From assembly GCA_019359545.1 (NCBI GenBank), contig JAHHHB010000048.1:1-50028 (forward strand): a stretch of DNA of 50,028 bases, written 5' to 3'. The notes beneath the pieces are model-generated. The model searched no databases. It was not told where the DNA came from and saw only the letters and a list, made by a program, of their open reading frames with translations. Shown piece after piece: positions 34,152 to 42,109 of the stretch; position 1 is the first letter of the stretch, and each line of letters begins with the position of its first letter. The translations under genes were made by a program, and so were the position numbers. This DNA is from Desmonostoc geniculatum HA4340-LM1. Its GTDB lineage: Bacteria; Cyanobacteriota; Cyanobacteriia; Cyanobacteriales; Nostocaceae.

Positions 34152-34551
34152 GATTCCTCTGCTGCAATTCACGTAATCTCACTCTTGCAGGTTCTTTGTC
34201 TCTATCTTTGATACCGTTGTCATATTTTTTCATAAAGGCGTGCAGCACCACGAAACGCTGAGGGGTAGCGGCCGTTAAGATCAACCGTAGATTATGTTCG
34301 CTCTTGGTCATCCGTAACTCATACAGGTCATCTTCCAGTTTCTCAAAGATGCCACTGGTAAGTGATGCAAGTCCTTTGTTACATAGGTAGCCAAGATTAA
34401 CTTGCAGACGCTTGGTTTCGGAAGCACTCAGTAATGGTTTTAGTGGATTTTCTGGTTGCTCCTGTTCCGGAATCATCCTGATGAAAAAAGCAAGCAAATC
34501 TTTGGGGATTTCCCCATTGACATCTTGATAAAGTTCCCAACTCCAACTCAC
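34138..34551 (-). CDS. HigB/RelE-like toxin (phage Gp49-like family)
   Basis: The 137-aa protein starts at GTG 34551 (MSWSWELYQDVNGEIPKDLL). The RelE-fold core is LGYLCNKGLASLTSGIFEKL, DDLYELRMTKSEHNLRLIL and RFVVLHAFMKKYDNG, with the basic tail typical of HigB (KEPARVRLRELQQRNHEKT). The LYELRMT-HNLRLIL pattern is that of toxins that cleave mRNA on the ribosome. The gene is intact and precedes its antitoxin. GGTAGGA upstream of the GTG is a possible ribosome-binding site. Confidence 0.82.
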   Translation of the reverse strand: MSWSWELYQDVNGEIPKDLLAFFIRMIPEQEQPENPLKPLLSASETKRLQVNLGYLCNKGLASLTSGIFEKLEDDLYELRMTKSEHNLRLILTAATPQRFVVLHAFMKKYDNGIKDRDKEPARVRLRELQQRNHEKT

Positions 34552-34672
34552 TTCCTACCTCACAGCATAATATTCTTTATAACGAATGTCAATGTCATTA
34601 TTCTTTTAAAGGAATATCATATAAAATAAGTAAGTGCAACTTAGGTAATAAAAGAATTAGTCATAAAAATGG

Positions 34673-34697
34673 TGCGTTAGGCTAAAGCCATAACGCA
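34673..34697 (-). terminator. Hairpin after lysS
   Basis: TGCGTTA-GGCT (34673-34683) pairs with AGCC-A-TAACGCA (34686-34697), one base bulged. Read on the minus strand it is followed by CCATTTTTATG. It lies 27 nt after the lysS stop. The same hairpin type is a common dispersed repeat in cyanobacteria. Confidence 0.6.
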
Positions 34698-34724
34698 GCC
34701 TACTGTTGAATAGTAGTTCCTATC

Positions 34725-36410
34725 TCAACTCAATTGTTCATACTTGAATTTCCCTTTAATAAACTTGTTAAAATATTGACCTTTAGACGGTGCATTGTCT
34801 AAGTCTTCCTTGACACTAGGAGGTACTTTGAAATACTCGTAAACACTTCCACTATCAAATTCAATAGTCAGTGTTTGAGTTTTTACATCGTGGCTAAATT
34901 GCTTAATAACGTTGCCTTCGGGCTTGAGTAGGGGGAAGGCAATTACATCCCGAATACTGGCAGAATCAGTTAGTAACATTACTAAGCGATCGATTCCAAT
35001 TCCTAAACCACCTGTAGGCGGCATTCCATATTCTAAGGCAGTTAGAAAGTCTTCGTCTACACCATGTGCCTCTAAATCACCAGCGGCTTTTCTGGCAGCT
35101 TGCGCTTCTAAACGTTCTCTTTGTTCGATCGCATCAGTAAGTTCTGAGAAGCTATTGCCAGTTTCTCTTCCTACTATAAATAACTCAAATCGTTCCACCA
35201 AACCAGGTTGAGAAAGATGGGGTTTTGCTAAGGGCGAAATTTCTACAGGATAATCAATTACAAAGGTAGGCTGAATTAAATTGGCCTCTACCTTTTCTTC
35301 AAAGGCTAAATTTAGTAGCTTACCAATTGATTGAGCTTCATCTATATCAGGAATCCCAGCATTTTTACTTGCTGTTTTTGCTTCTTCTAAAGTTGGGAAA
35401 GAATTGAAATCTAAGCCTGTAACCTCTTTAACTAAATCGTGCATTGTTACCCGCCGCCAAGGTGGTGTCAAATCTATAGATTCACCTTGGTAGGTAATTT
35501 GCAGCGTGCCGAGTACCTCTTGGGCAACAGTGGTAATAATCCCTTCTGTCAGCGCCATCATATCGTTGTAGTCGGCGTAGGCTTGGTAAATTTCAATCGT
35601 CGTAAATTCAGGATTGTGTCGGGTGGAAATTCCCTCATTGCGGAAAATTCTCCCTAATTCAAACACCTTTTCAAAACCACCCACAATTAACCGCTTCAGA
35701 TGGAGTTCTGTGGCAATTCGCAAATACAACTCCATTTCTAAGGTGTTGTGGTAAGTGATAAATGGACGTGCATCTGCACCCCCAGCTTCACTTTGCAAAA
35801 CAGGCGTTTCAATTTCCAGAAAATCCTGTTCTTCTAAATAGCGACGAATCCCGGCAGTGATTTGGGCGCGGCGGCGGAAAGTTTGCCGCACTTCTGGGTT
35901 AACAATCAAGTCAACGTAGCGCTGACGGTAGCGCTTGGCAACATCCGTTAATCCATGCCACTTGTCGGGTAGGGGCAACAGAGATTTAGTCAGGATGGTG
36001 TATTGTTTGACGTAGACAGATAACTCGCCCTTTTCAGTCCGTTTGATAGTACCTTTGGCTCCCAGAATGTCCCCTGCATCTGTGAGTTGTTTCAAGTGAT
36101 TGAACGCATCGGCATCAATATCTGCCATGCCTTCTTGGATGCGATTTTTCTCTAAATAAAGCTGAATTGTGCCGGTTTCATCTTGTAACGTGAAGAAAGC
36201 CAATTTACCAAAAACGCGACGCGCCATAATCCGTCCGGCGATCGCCACTTCTAAATCAACTTCCTCACCACTGGCTAAATCGGCAAATTGTTCTTGCAAC
36301 TGCGCTGCGTGATGGGTGGATTCCCAACGATAGGCGTAGGGATTAGTGCCTAACTGCTTTAGCTGGTTTACTTTTTCCAGCCGAGCGGCACGGAGATCTT
36401 CTTCCGACAT
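34725..36410 (-). CDS. lysS: Lysyl-tRNA synthetase (class II) with a C-terminal KTSC domain
   Basis: LysRS charges tRNA-Lys. The N-terminal OB-fold (residues about 50-150; [20 protein letters not shown]) binds the anticodon. The class II core has motif 2 [20 protein letters not shown] and motif 3 [20 protein letters not shown]. The normal enzyme ends at FPLLKPE (about residue 498). A further 63 residues ([48 protein letters not shown]) form a KTSC domain, a small YxYF-type module first named for its place at the end of some LysRS proteins and suspected to bind RNA. The total is 561 aa. Confidence 0.95.
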   Translation of the reverse strand: MSEEDLRAARLEKVNQLKQLGTNPYAYRWESTHHAAQLQEQFADLASGEEVDLEVAIAGRIMARRVFGKLAFFTLQDETGTIQLYLEKNRIQEGMADIDADAFNHLKQLTDAGDILGAKGTIKRTEKGELSVYVKQYTILTKSLLPLPDKWHGLTDVAKRYRQRYVDLIVNPEVRQTFRRRAQITAGIRRYLEEQDFLEIETPVLQSEAGGADARPFITYHNTLEMELYLRIATELHLKRLIVGGFEKVFELGRIFRNEGISTRHNPEFTTIEIYQAYADYNDMMALTEGIITTVAQEVLGTLQITYQGESIDLTPPWRRVTMHDLVKEVTGLDFNSFPTLEEAKTASKNAGIPDIDEAQSIGKLLNLAFEEKVEANLIQPTFVIDYPVEISPLAKPHLSQPGLVERFELFIVGRETGNSFSELTDAIEQRERLEAQAARKAAGDLEAHGVDEDFLTALEYGMPPTGGLGIGIDRLVMLLTDSASIRDVIAFPLLKPEGNVIKQFSHDVKTQTLTIEFDSGSVYEYFKVPPSVKEDLDNAPSKGQYFNKFIKGKFKYEQLS

Positions 36411-36512
36411 GTTAACGAACTAAATAGGGCAAGATTAATTATAGATGCTGCAAAAGTTGGCAGTAAGAGATATTTGTCCTTGAAGGCGCGGGCGATCGCC
36501 AAACCAAATACA

Positions 36513-37148
36513 ATGACACAAACTAGAGTCCGCTTGTGGAATGTAGATGAATATCACCGGATGCTTGAGACGGGTATTATTGCAGCCGATGAACGGGTGG
36601 AACTGATAGAAGGGCAAGTTATCCCTATGAGTGCCAAAAATCCGCCACACGCAGCCACAACCCTATGTGCATCTGATTATCTCAAGCGGCTGCTAGCAGA
36701 AGTTGCCCTAGTTCGCGTCTAAGATCCCATTCAATTAAGCCAATATTCAGAACCCGAACCAGACATTGCTGTTGTGCAAATTGTACGCTCGCCCTAAATT
36801 TTGATTTCTTTGACCCTTGCAATTTTAACCATTTTAGGGAATGAAACAGCCCTGCCCTTGTTAAGGGGAGGGGAGCATTTGCTCTACTCAAATGCGGGGT
36901 GGGGTTCTTTATTTTTGATTTATGCAAGAGGTCTATTAGATGCAGATCGTAAACAAAAAGCGCCTCTTTATGCTGAAGGCGGAATTACTGACTACTGGAT
37001 TTTGGATGTGAATCAGCGTCAGCTTTATATTTTCCGTGAACCAGGTTTAGAAACCTACAATCTAGAATTTATTTTGCCAGAGGATGCAACGTTATCCTTG
37101 ATTGCATTTCCAGAAATTCAAGTTCAGATTAATCAACTGTTTCCATAA
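36513..37148 (+). pseudogene. Uma2-type (DUF820) nuclease gene with a stop and a deletion
   Basis: Uma2 proteins have a PD-(D/E)XK fold. The frame starts TRVRLWNVDEYHRMLETGII and ERVELIEGQVIPMSA, then meets TAA at 36720-36722. The next codons in the same frame continue the family (DPIQLSQYSEPEPDIAVVQ), so a single CAA to TAA change explains this stop. A second stop follows at 36795. The middle of the domain, with its catalytic EV and D-E-K residues, is absent, replaced in part by repeat DNA (36847-36907). The family C-terminus resumes as YAEGGITDYWILDVNQRQLY. The gene is dead. Confidence 0.85.
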
Positions 37149-37188
37149 ATGTGGCGATCGCCAACATTTTACTCTGCAAATCAAACCT

Positions 37189-37614
37189 TTATTTCTGACC
37201 TACTTGTAGCGAATGCCGAGATAAAACAGCCTTCATTTTCAAGTTAGTAAATTTCAGTATTGCCTCGACTAATTCTTGCTGTTCTGGTTTTAAATTCAGT
37301 GTTTTGAGGGCTTGATTGATATTGTTACCAGCGCTGAGGTTGTGAGCAAGTTGGGCACGCTGGGATGAGTTTAAAACTGCCTGAATTTCCTTGTTTCTTC
37401 TCTGACGCACAGCTTGGAGTTGTTGGCTTTGTTGGGGAGTCAGGTTAATCTCTGAAAATAAAGTGGAATCCCTTACAGCTTTAGTAGCTTGGGCGACAAT
37501 ACCAGCAGAAGTATCGATCTGAACGGGTGCAGCTAAGGCAATTCCCGGCATGAAGAGAACAAGGGCAAGCATATTAATCAACACAAAAAGCCGTTTTGTC
37601 AAGTGAATTGCCAT
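37189..37614 (-). CDS. Small exported protein with LTPQQ motif
   Basis: From ATG 37614 (MAIHLTKRLFVLINMLALVL) it is 141 aa with a signal peptide ending near ALA-AP (about residue 29). The mature part is helical and contains INLTPQQSQQLQAVRQRRNK and TLNLKPEQQELVEAILKF, recalling the LTxxQ repeats of the Spy/CpxP periplasmic chaperones. This may be a distant relative; function unproven. Upstream in-frame residues are translated heptamer repeats. Confidence 0.65.
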   Translation of the reverse strand: MAIHLTKRLFVLINMLALVLFMPGIALAAPVQIDTSAGIVAQATKAVRDSTLFSEINLTPQQSQQLQAVRQRRNKEIQAVLNSSQRAQLAHNLSAGNNINQALKTLNLKPEQQELVEAILKFTNLKMKAVLSRHSLQVGQK

Positions 37615-37680
37615 ATTGAAAAATGCCTGGGGACTGGGGATTGGGAATTGGGGATTAGGGAGTGGGGAAGAGGCAAGGGA

Positions 37681-37738
37681 GCAGTTCTTGCTGGGAGCAG
37701 AGGGGAGGGGCTTCTCCTCTGCACCCAGCAAGAACTGC
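37681..37738. repeat. 23-bp hairpin inside heptamer tracts
   Basis: GCAGTTCTTGCTGGGAGCAG plus AGG (37681-37703) pairs with 37716-37738 at 22 of 23 positions around a 12-nt loop. G-rich heptamers (37628-37672) lie on the left and C-rich ones (37739-37790) on the right, extending the potential cruciform to about 160 bp between two same-strand genes. Confidence 0.8.
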
Positions 37739-37793
37739 CCCTCTTCCTCATCTCCTTCATCTCCCCACTCACCAGTCCCCAGTCCCTAATCAC

Positions 37794-38759
37794 TTAATTA
37801 TCCGGCCTTTTCTTTCTGTTAATTTCGCGTTGTAATTCTTCAATTTGACGGCGCAGAGCTTCCTTTTCTTTTTCAGAAGATTCTGCCTGAACATTTACTG
37901 CTCCTGAGGCGGGCGATCGCTGGTAGTTTCCTCGACGAATTTGCTGATATTCTTCTGATACTGCCCACCCTCGTAAGTAATGCAAGCGTTCCACAGGAAA
38001 AGGATGAGTCAGCATTGCACCTTGAAACCCAGTGAACATTAAGAATTTATACATTTGATTCAGTCCGTCTTCATCAAGTGCTTGATAATTTTCAGACTGT
38101 TTAATAAATTCTTGTAAACTGCATTCATTGGCATATTTGATACTACCGCCCGTGACTTTCATCATGGAAGTCATCACAGGATTTAAGTCATCCATTACTA
38201 ATAAAGCGGCGCGATCTGAGGATAACTCAGCTTTACGTCGCCATTCATAAAAGGCAAGCAACAAACCTTGACTAACAAAATCACCAATGCCAAAGGTGAA
38301 TTCACCAACTCTCGAAGCGACACTCCTCGCCCATATCGCCATTTGAATTAAAATAGTATGACCACATTTAATGTGCCCCAGTTCATGGGCTAGCACCGCC
38401 CTAATTTCGGCTTCGTTTAGTAAGTCCGATATCCCTGTATTTATGACTATGTAAGGATGTTCTTGTCCAAGTGCGTAGCTATTAGCTTGGGAATTTTGCT
38501 CAACAAACAGTGCGGGTTCTGGATAAATGTCCAAATCTCGCACGCATTCCCGAAAAATCTGGTAAATAGTGGAATATTGGCGCGGCCCGACTTGGATGGT
38601 GTTGCCCATTAAATAAACTAACTGAGGGCGTTCAGCGAAAAATTCCACAAATTTACGGGCTAAAAAATCAAATCCTGGTAAATTACGTAAAGCTTGCTCG
38701 GCTTGGATATCCAGTGGATGCCTGAAGGCTTCGCTGGAAATTCCTGTGTAGGTTGGCAT
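37794..38759 (-). CDS. M48-family zinc metalloprotease
   Basis: The 321-aa protein has the HExxH motif in AVLAHELGHIKCGHTILIQ and the third ligand region RKAELSSDRAALLVMDDL. YIVINTGISDLLNEAEIRAV precedes the catalytic helix as in M48 enzymes. It has no signal peptide and at most one weakly hydrophobic segment, unlike HtpX. The last 40 residues form a charged helix (EKEKEALRRQIEELQREI). Role: probably membrane-associated protein quality control, by family analogy. Confidence 0.85.
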   Translation of the reverse strand: MPTYTGISSEAFRHPLDIQAEQALRNLPGFDFLARKFVEFFAERPQLVYLMGNTIQVGPRQYSTIYQIFRECVRDLDIYPEPALFVEQNSQANSYALGQEHPYIVINTGISDLLNEAEIRAVLAHELGHIKCGHTILIQMAIWARSVASRVGEFTFGIGDFVSQGLLLAFYEWRRKAELSSDRAALLVMDDLNPVMTSMMKVTGGSIKYANECSLQEFIKQSENYQALDEDGLNQMYKFLMFTGFQGAMLTHPFPVERLHYLRGWAVSEEYQQIRRGNYQRSPASGAVNVQAESSEKEKEALRRQIEELQREINRKKRPDN

Positions 38760-38764
38760 AATTA

Positions 38765-38872
38765 GGTAATTGGTGATTGGTCATTGGTCATTAGTCATTG
38801 GTCATTGGTCATTGGTCATTAGTCATCAGTTTGGGACAAAGGACGAAGGACAAGTGACAAATGACAAACGAC
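38765..38872. repeat. GTCATTG and GACAAAG heptamer tracts
   Basis: About nine GGTCATT/AGTCATT units (38770-38825) are followed by GGACAAA/TGACAAA units (38834-38872). The two are partly complementary. Confidence 0.85.
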
Positions 38873-38931
38873 AACATAATAGAAATGGGGCTTTGTTTGT
38901 AAAAGTCATTTTGTTATGGGATTAAAAGCGT

Positions 38932-40488
38932 GTGATTGAGGCAGAAGTTCATTTGTCACTACATAACTTTTTGCGATCGCAGGCGGGGTTCCCTTCCTGG
39001 CCCCATCATTTGACGATGGCACGGTTGGTAGCACGCGCCTTGCGCCTGGAACGTAGCGCCCTCATTCAAGTAGGGGCGGTTTCTGGCTATCAAGGACGAT
39101 ATCGTACCAGTTTCGTAGCATCAGCCCTGATGTGGCAGGGCCCTGTAATTATTGTTGCTCAAGAAGCAGTGCAACAACTTCTCTTGCGGGTGGAAATCCC
39201 CCGCCTACAACAGTGGCTACCAGCCAACAAACCGATTAGGACAGGTGACGCATGGCCTGATGCCCAGTTCCAAGGGCTACTGTTGACTTCCCCAGAAGCT
39301 TGGTTAAAAGGACAGTTGGCTAATGGCGATCGCTTTCCCCCAGGTATTCCTACAATTATTGATGGTGTAGACGATCTCGAAGATTGGGTGCGTCATCAGC
39401 TCACCCAAGAGATTCAACCCCATGACTGGGATCAACTCATGCTAGCTTGCCCAAATCAAGCTGAAGCAATCCGCGAAGCACGGATACAACTGACACACGA
39501 ACTTTTTCAGCATCCTGCTAATCCCTATGAGTGCTATCTCATTTCTGAGCTAGAAATAGACATTTTAAACCGTCTCTATTCTGCTTTAGACCTAAGTAAT
39601 CTCCCAGAGAATTGGAAACGTTTCTGGCAAGAATTTCAACCCCTCAACGAAAACCTTTCCCCCCCTGCCCCCCCTGCCCTCTTCTGGGCGACTATTGCCC
39701 GTCGCCAAGGTTTATTTTCTTTACACTACGCCCCAATGGAATTAGGAAAAATACTCTCCCCCATTTGGCAGCGACAACCAGTAGTTTTAATTGGCAGTGC
39801 TATAGAACCGGAAACTGAGGCTCCCCTTTTTCGTCAGCGTTTGGGTTTGGAGGATGTAACTTGCCTGAAATTTTCTTCCGAGAGTCAAGCTGAAGCAATT
39901 CAACTGTATGTACCTTATAAGTTACCCCTACCCAATACACCAGAATTTCAAGCCGCATTTATTCACAAAGTCCGCACCCTGGTTTGTCTCAGTGCTACAG
40001 CACCAGGATTAACTGCGATATTGGTGGGCGATGTCCCACTGAAGGCGCAAGTCGGGACAATTTTGGCCTCAGAATTTGGTTCGCGGGTACAGGTAGAAAA
40101 AACTTGTTTAGATGAAAATGGTATTTTAGTCAGCGGTTGGGAATTTTGGCGAGAACATCAGCGAGTCTTGCCAGCACCCCAATTGTTAATTATTGCGACT
40201 TTGCCGCTACCATCTTTGGAAAATCCCCTAGTAGCTGGTAGAGTAGCTCGTTATAAGCGATCGCATCAAGATTGGTTCCGTTTATACTTATTGCCAACCG
40301 CCTTGAATGAATTACAAAGAGCGATCGCTCCAGTGCGAGAAAGTCAAGGTATTGTTGCTTTACTTGATAGTCGTGTAGTTAACCGCAGCTACGGCGCTCA
40401 AATTCTCGCAGCTTTAAGTCCTCTAGCACGCATTAACTATCTCGATCCCAATCTGTTTTCTAATACAGATGAGGAAAATTCAGCCTAA
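38932..40488 (+). CDS. DinG/XPD-like helicase homologue with degraded ATPase motifs
   Basis: The 518-aa product starts at GTG 38932. The pattern is that of cyanobacterial DinG-type helicases: TMARLVARALRLERSALIQV, then GYQGRYRTSF where Walker A (GxTGxGKT) should be, and IIDGVDDLEDWV where the DEAH box should be. The C-terminal motor half keeps LVCLSATAPGL (motif like VLTSATL) and RVARYKRSHQDWFRLYLLPT with GIVALLDSRV. GKT and DEAH are both lost while the frame is long and intact. No iron-sulfur cysteine set is seen. It is likely a DNA-binding or regulatory protein derived from a helicase. Confidence 0.7.
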   Translation: MIEAEVHLSLHNFLRSQAGFPSWPHHLTMARLVARALRLERSALIQVGAVSGYQGRYRTSFVASALMWQGPVIIVAQEAVQQLLLRVEIPRLQQWLPANKPIRTGDAWPDAQFQGLLLTSPEAWLKGQLANGDRFPPGIPTIIDGVDDLEDWVRHQLTQEIQPHDWDQLMLACPNQAEAIREARIQLTHELFQHPANPYECYLISELEIDILNRLYSALDLSNLPENWKRFWQEFQPLNENLSPPAPPALFWATIARRQGLFSLHYAPMELGKILSPIWQRQPVVLIGSAIEPETEAPLFRQRLGLEDVTCLKFSSESQAEAIQLYVPYKLPLPNTPEFQAAFIHKVRTLVCLSATAPGLTAILVGDVPLKAQVGTILASEFGSRVQVEKTCLDENGILVSGWEFWREHQRVLPAPQLLIIATLPLPSLENPLVAGRVARYKRSHQDWFRLYLLPTALNELQRAIAPVRESQGIVALLDSRVVNRSYGAQILAALSPLARINYLDPNLFSNTDEENSA

Positions 40489-40681
40489 GGGCATTGGGTA
40501 TGGGGCATTGGGTATGGGGCATGGGGAGATGTGGAAAAGGTTAAAGGGTGAAGGGATAAATTTAACCTTTCCCCCTTACCCCTTTCCCTTTCTCCATGCC
40601 CAATGCCCAATGCCCCATGCCCCATGCCCGATGCCCAATGCCCAATGCCCCATGCCCAATGCCCCACGCCCAATGCCCTAA
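40489..40681. repeat. Large inverted heptamer tract after the DinG-like gene
   Basis: GGGCATTGGGTATGGGGCAT on the left (40489-40525) is complementary to a long CCCAATG/CCCCATG array on the right (40595-40678). Between them, GGTTAAAGGGTGAAGGG (40539-40555) faces CCCCCTTACCCCTTTCCC (40570-40587). The 190-bp gap can fold into one long imperfect hairpin. Confidence 0.85.
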
Positions 40682-40745
40682 TTGTTTATAACCACAATTC
40701 CTGGCAAGATAAAGTTAAAACCTAAGTTGATTTCAGTTGCTAATT

Positions 40746-40961
40746 ATGGGTGAAGCAAAACGTCGCAAAACTACACTAGGGGAAACATACGGTCAAGAAA
40801 CTCGCATCTTGCCTTGGGTTCCCATCTCAAAATCTCAAGCCGAATTATTCGTTAGTTGGACTACTCGCGGTGCCTGGATAGGTATTGGTGTCATGGTTGC
40901 AGCATGGCTAACCATTCGTTTTATCGGTCCGGCTTTTGGTTGGTGGCAAGTAGTTTATTAA
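40746..40961 (+). CDS. DUF2839 family membrane protein
   Basis: The 71-aa cyanobacterial protein starts at ATG 40746 (MGEAKRRKTTLGETYGQETR) and has one membrane helix (AWIGIGVMVAAWLTIRFIG) ending WWQVVY. MGEAKRRK, PISKSQAELFVSWTTRGAW and the helix are family hallmarks. Function unknown. Confidence 0.85.
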   Translation: MGEAKRRKTTLGETYGQETRILPWVPISKSQAELFVSWTTRGAWIGIGVMVAAWLTIRFIGPAFGWWQVVY

Positions 40962-41035
40962 CCATTGAATTCAGAATTCTGCTGTATCATTTCGCAACAT
41001 CTAAAATCCAAAATTGTCTGACTCCTTTTTCCATA

Positions 41036-41069
41036 GAAAAAGCTCAGACATTACTGCCTGAGCTTTTTC
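41036..41069. terminator. Bidirectional terminator
   Basis: GAAAAAGCTCAG (41036-41047) pairs with CTGAGCTTTTTC (41058-41069) around a 10-nt loop. With A5 on one side and T5 on the other it can serve both DUF2839 and the convergent RNA-binding protein gene. Confidence 0.85.
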
Positions 41070-41102
41070 CAGATTAAACTAACTTAGTTCCGTCTATTTG
41101 GT

Positions 41103-41417
41103 TTAGTAACGGTTACGGTTGTAGCCACCACCACCACCACGGTTACCACCACCGAAGGAGGAGCCACCTCTGTCTTCTCTGGGCTTGGCTTTATTTACCT
41201 TGAGGTCACGACCCAGCCATTCAGCACCATCAAGAGCTTCAATGGCAGCTGCTTCTTCAGCATCTGAACTCATTTCCACAAAACCAAAACCGCGCAAACG
41301 ACCTGTTTCACGGTCAGTAGGCAACTGGACGCGCTTTACAGAACCGTATTCTGCAAAAACAGCACTCAGCGCTTCTTGTGTAACTTCATAGGAGAGGTTA
41401 CCTACGTAAATCGACAT
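41103..41417 (-). CDS. Glycine-rich RNA-binding protein (RRM)
   Basis: The 104-aa protein is a single RRM: RNP2 is SIYVGNLSYEV and RNP1 is LRGFGFVEM. The glycine-arginine tail (GGGNRGGGGGYNRNRY) marks the cyanobacterial Rbp family. Several members in Anabaena are cold-induced; the long leader upstream would fit such control but is not proof. The tail is the type that helps bind RNA without specificity. Confidence 0.92.
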   Translation of the reverse strand: MSIYVGNLSYEVTQEALSAVFAEYGSVKRVQLPTDRETGRLRGFGFVEMSSDAEEAAAIEALDGAEWLGRDLKVNKAKPREDRGGSSFGGGNRGGGGGYNRNRY

Positions 41418-42109
41418 GAAATATCTCCAAAATCATAAGTATGTAGAGATTTAGATTTCGGAGAGAAGTCTGTAATACCAAGAGGAGAAAGCCTGTCAAT
41501 ACTAAGAACAAACACTGTCTGCCGAATTAATTCTCATTTCACTCCCCATGATGACACAACAGTAAACTTTCTGGAGTCAACTTTAAAAAACTGTTATAAA
41601 AATTTATGTTAACTAGCTGAGTGGGGAGTCGGGAGCGGGGGCACTGACAAATGACAACAAAACATTAATGCACTTGACAAACTACTAAAAATATTAGTAG
41701 CTTTAGTAGAATCAAGCTGTTATCTAAAAAGAAGGATAATTACATTTAATACCATCCATGTTAAAACATGGGAAAAAAGCTTCATATCTTCGGATAAAGC
41801 CAGTTTTCTCCTGTGGGTAGATTACAGAAAACTGAAAAATATTTATACTACGTTTATAATTGATTAGCTGCAAGAAGATTGTCTACCTCTGTATAACAAG
41901 TAGAGTGGTGAGAACTTTTGAACTTTTATGGTAAAACAGTAATTTTCTGAACACAGAAACTTTCTGTTGGACAGCTTATTGACTCTCGCCATTTTTTATT
42001 AATGATATCTCTCAGAATTACTTGGGAAAACACGGCTGTTTAATCCCAAAGGCTCGTCCATAGGAGCAAAAATAAATGATTTTGGACATAAATTAAGCCG
42101 CACAAACAG
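41418..42109. other. 692-bp divergent region between the Rbp gene and the efflux operon
   Basis: No gene is seen. Hairpins: CCATG (41756-41760) with CATGG (41767-41771), followed by GAAAAAAG; and CAGTTTTCT (41801-41809) with AGAAAACTG (41826-41834). A heptamer-like patch (GTGGGGAGTCGGGAGCGGGG, about 41621-41640) lies near the Rbp side. It must hold promoters for both genes. Confidence 0.45.

Noticed and set aside
37615..37731. Upstream extension of the LTPQQ exported protein
   Set aside because: It would put repeat-coded Pro/Ser residues ahead of a good signal peptide; ATG 37614 is the natural start.
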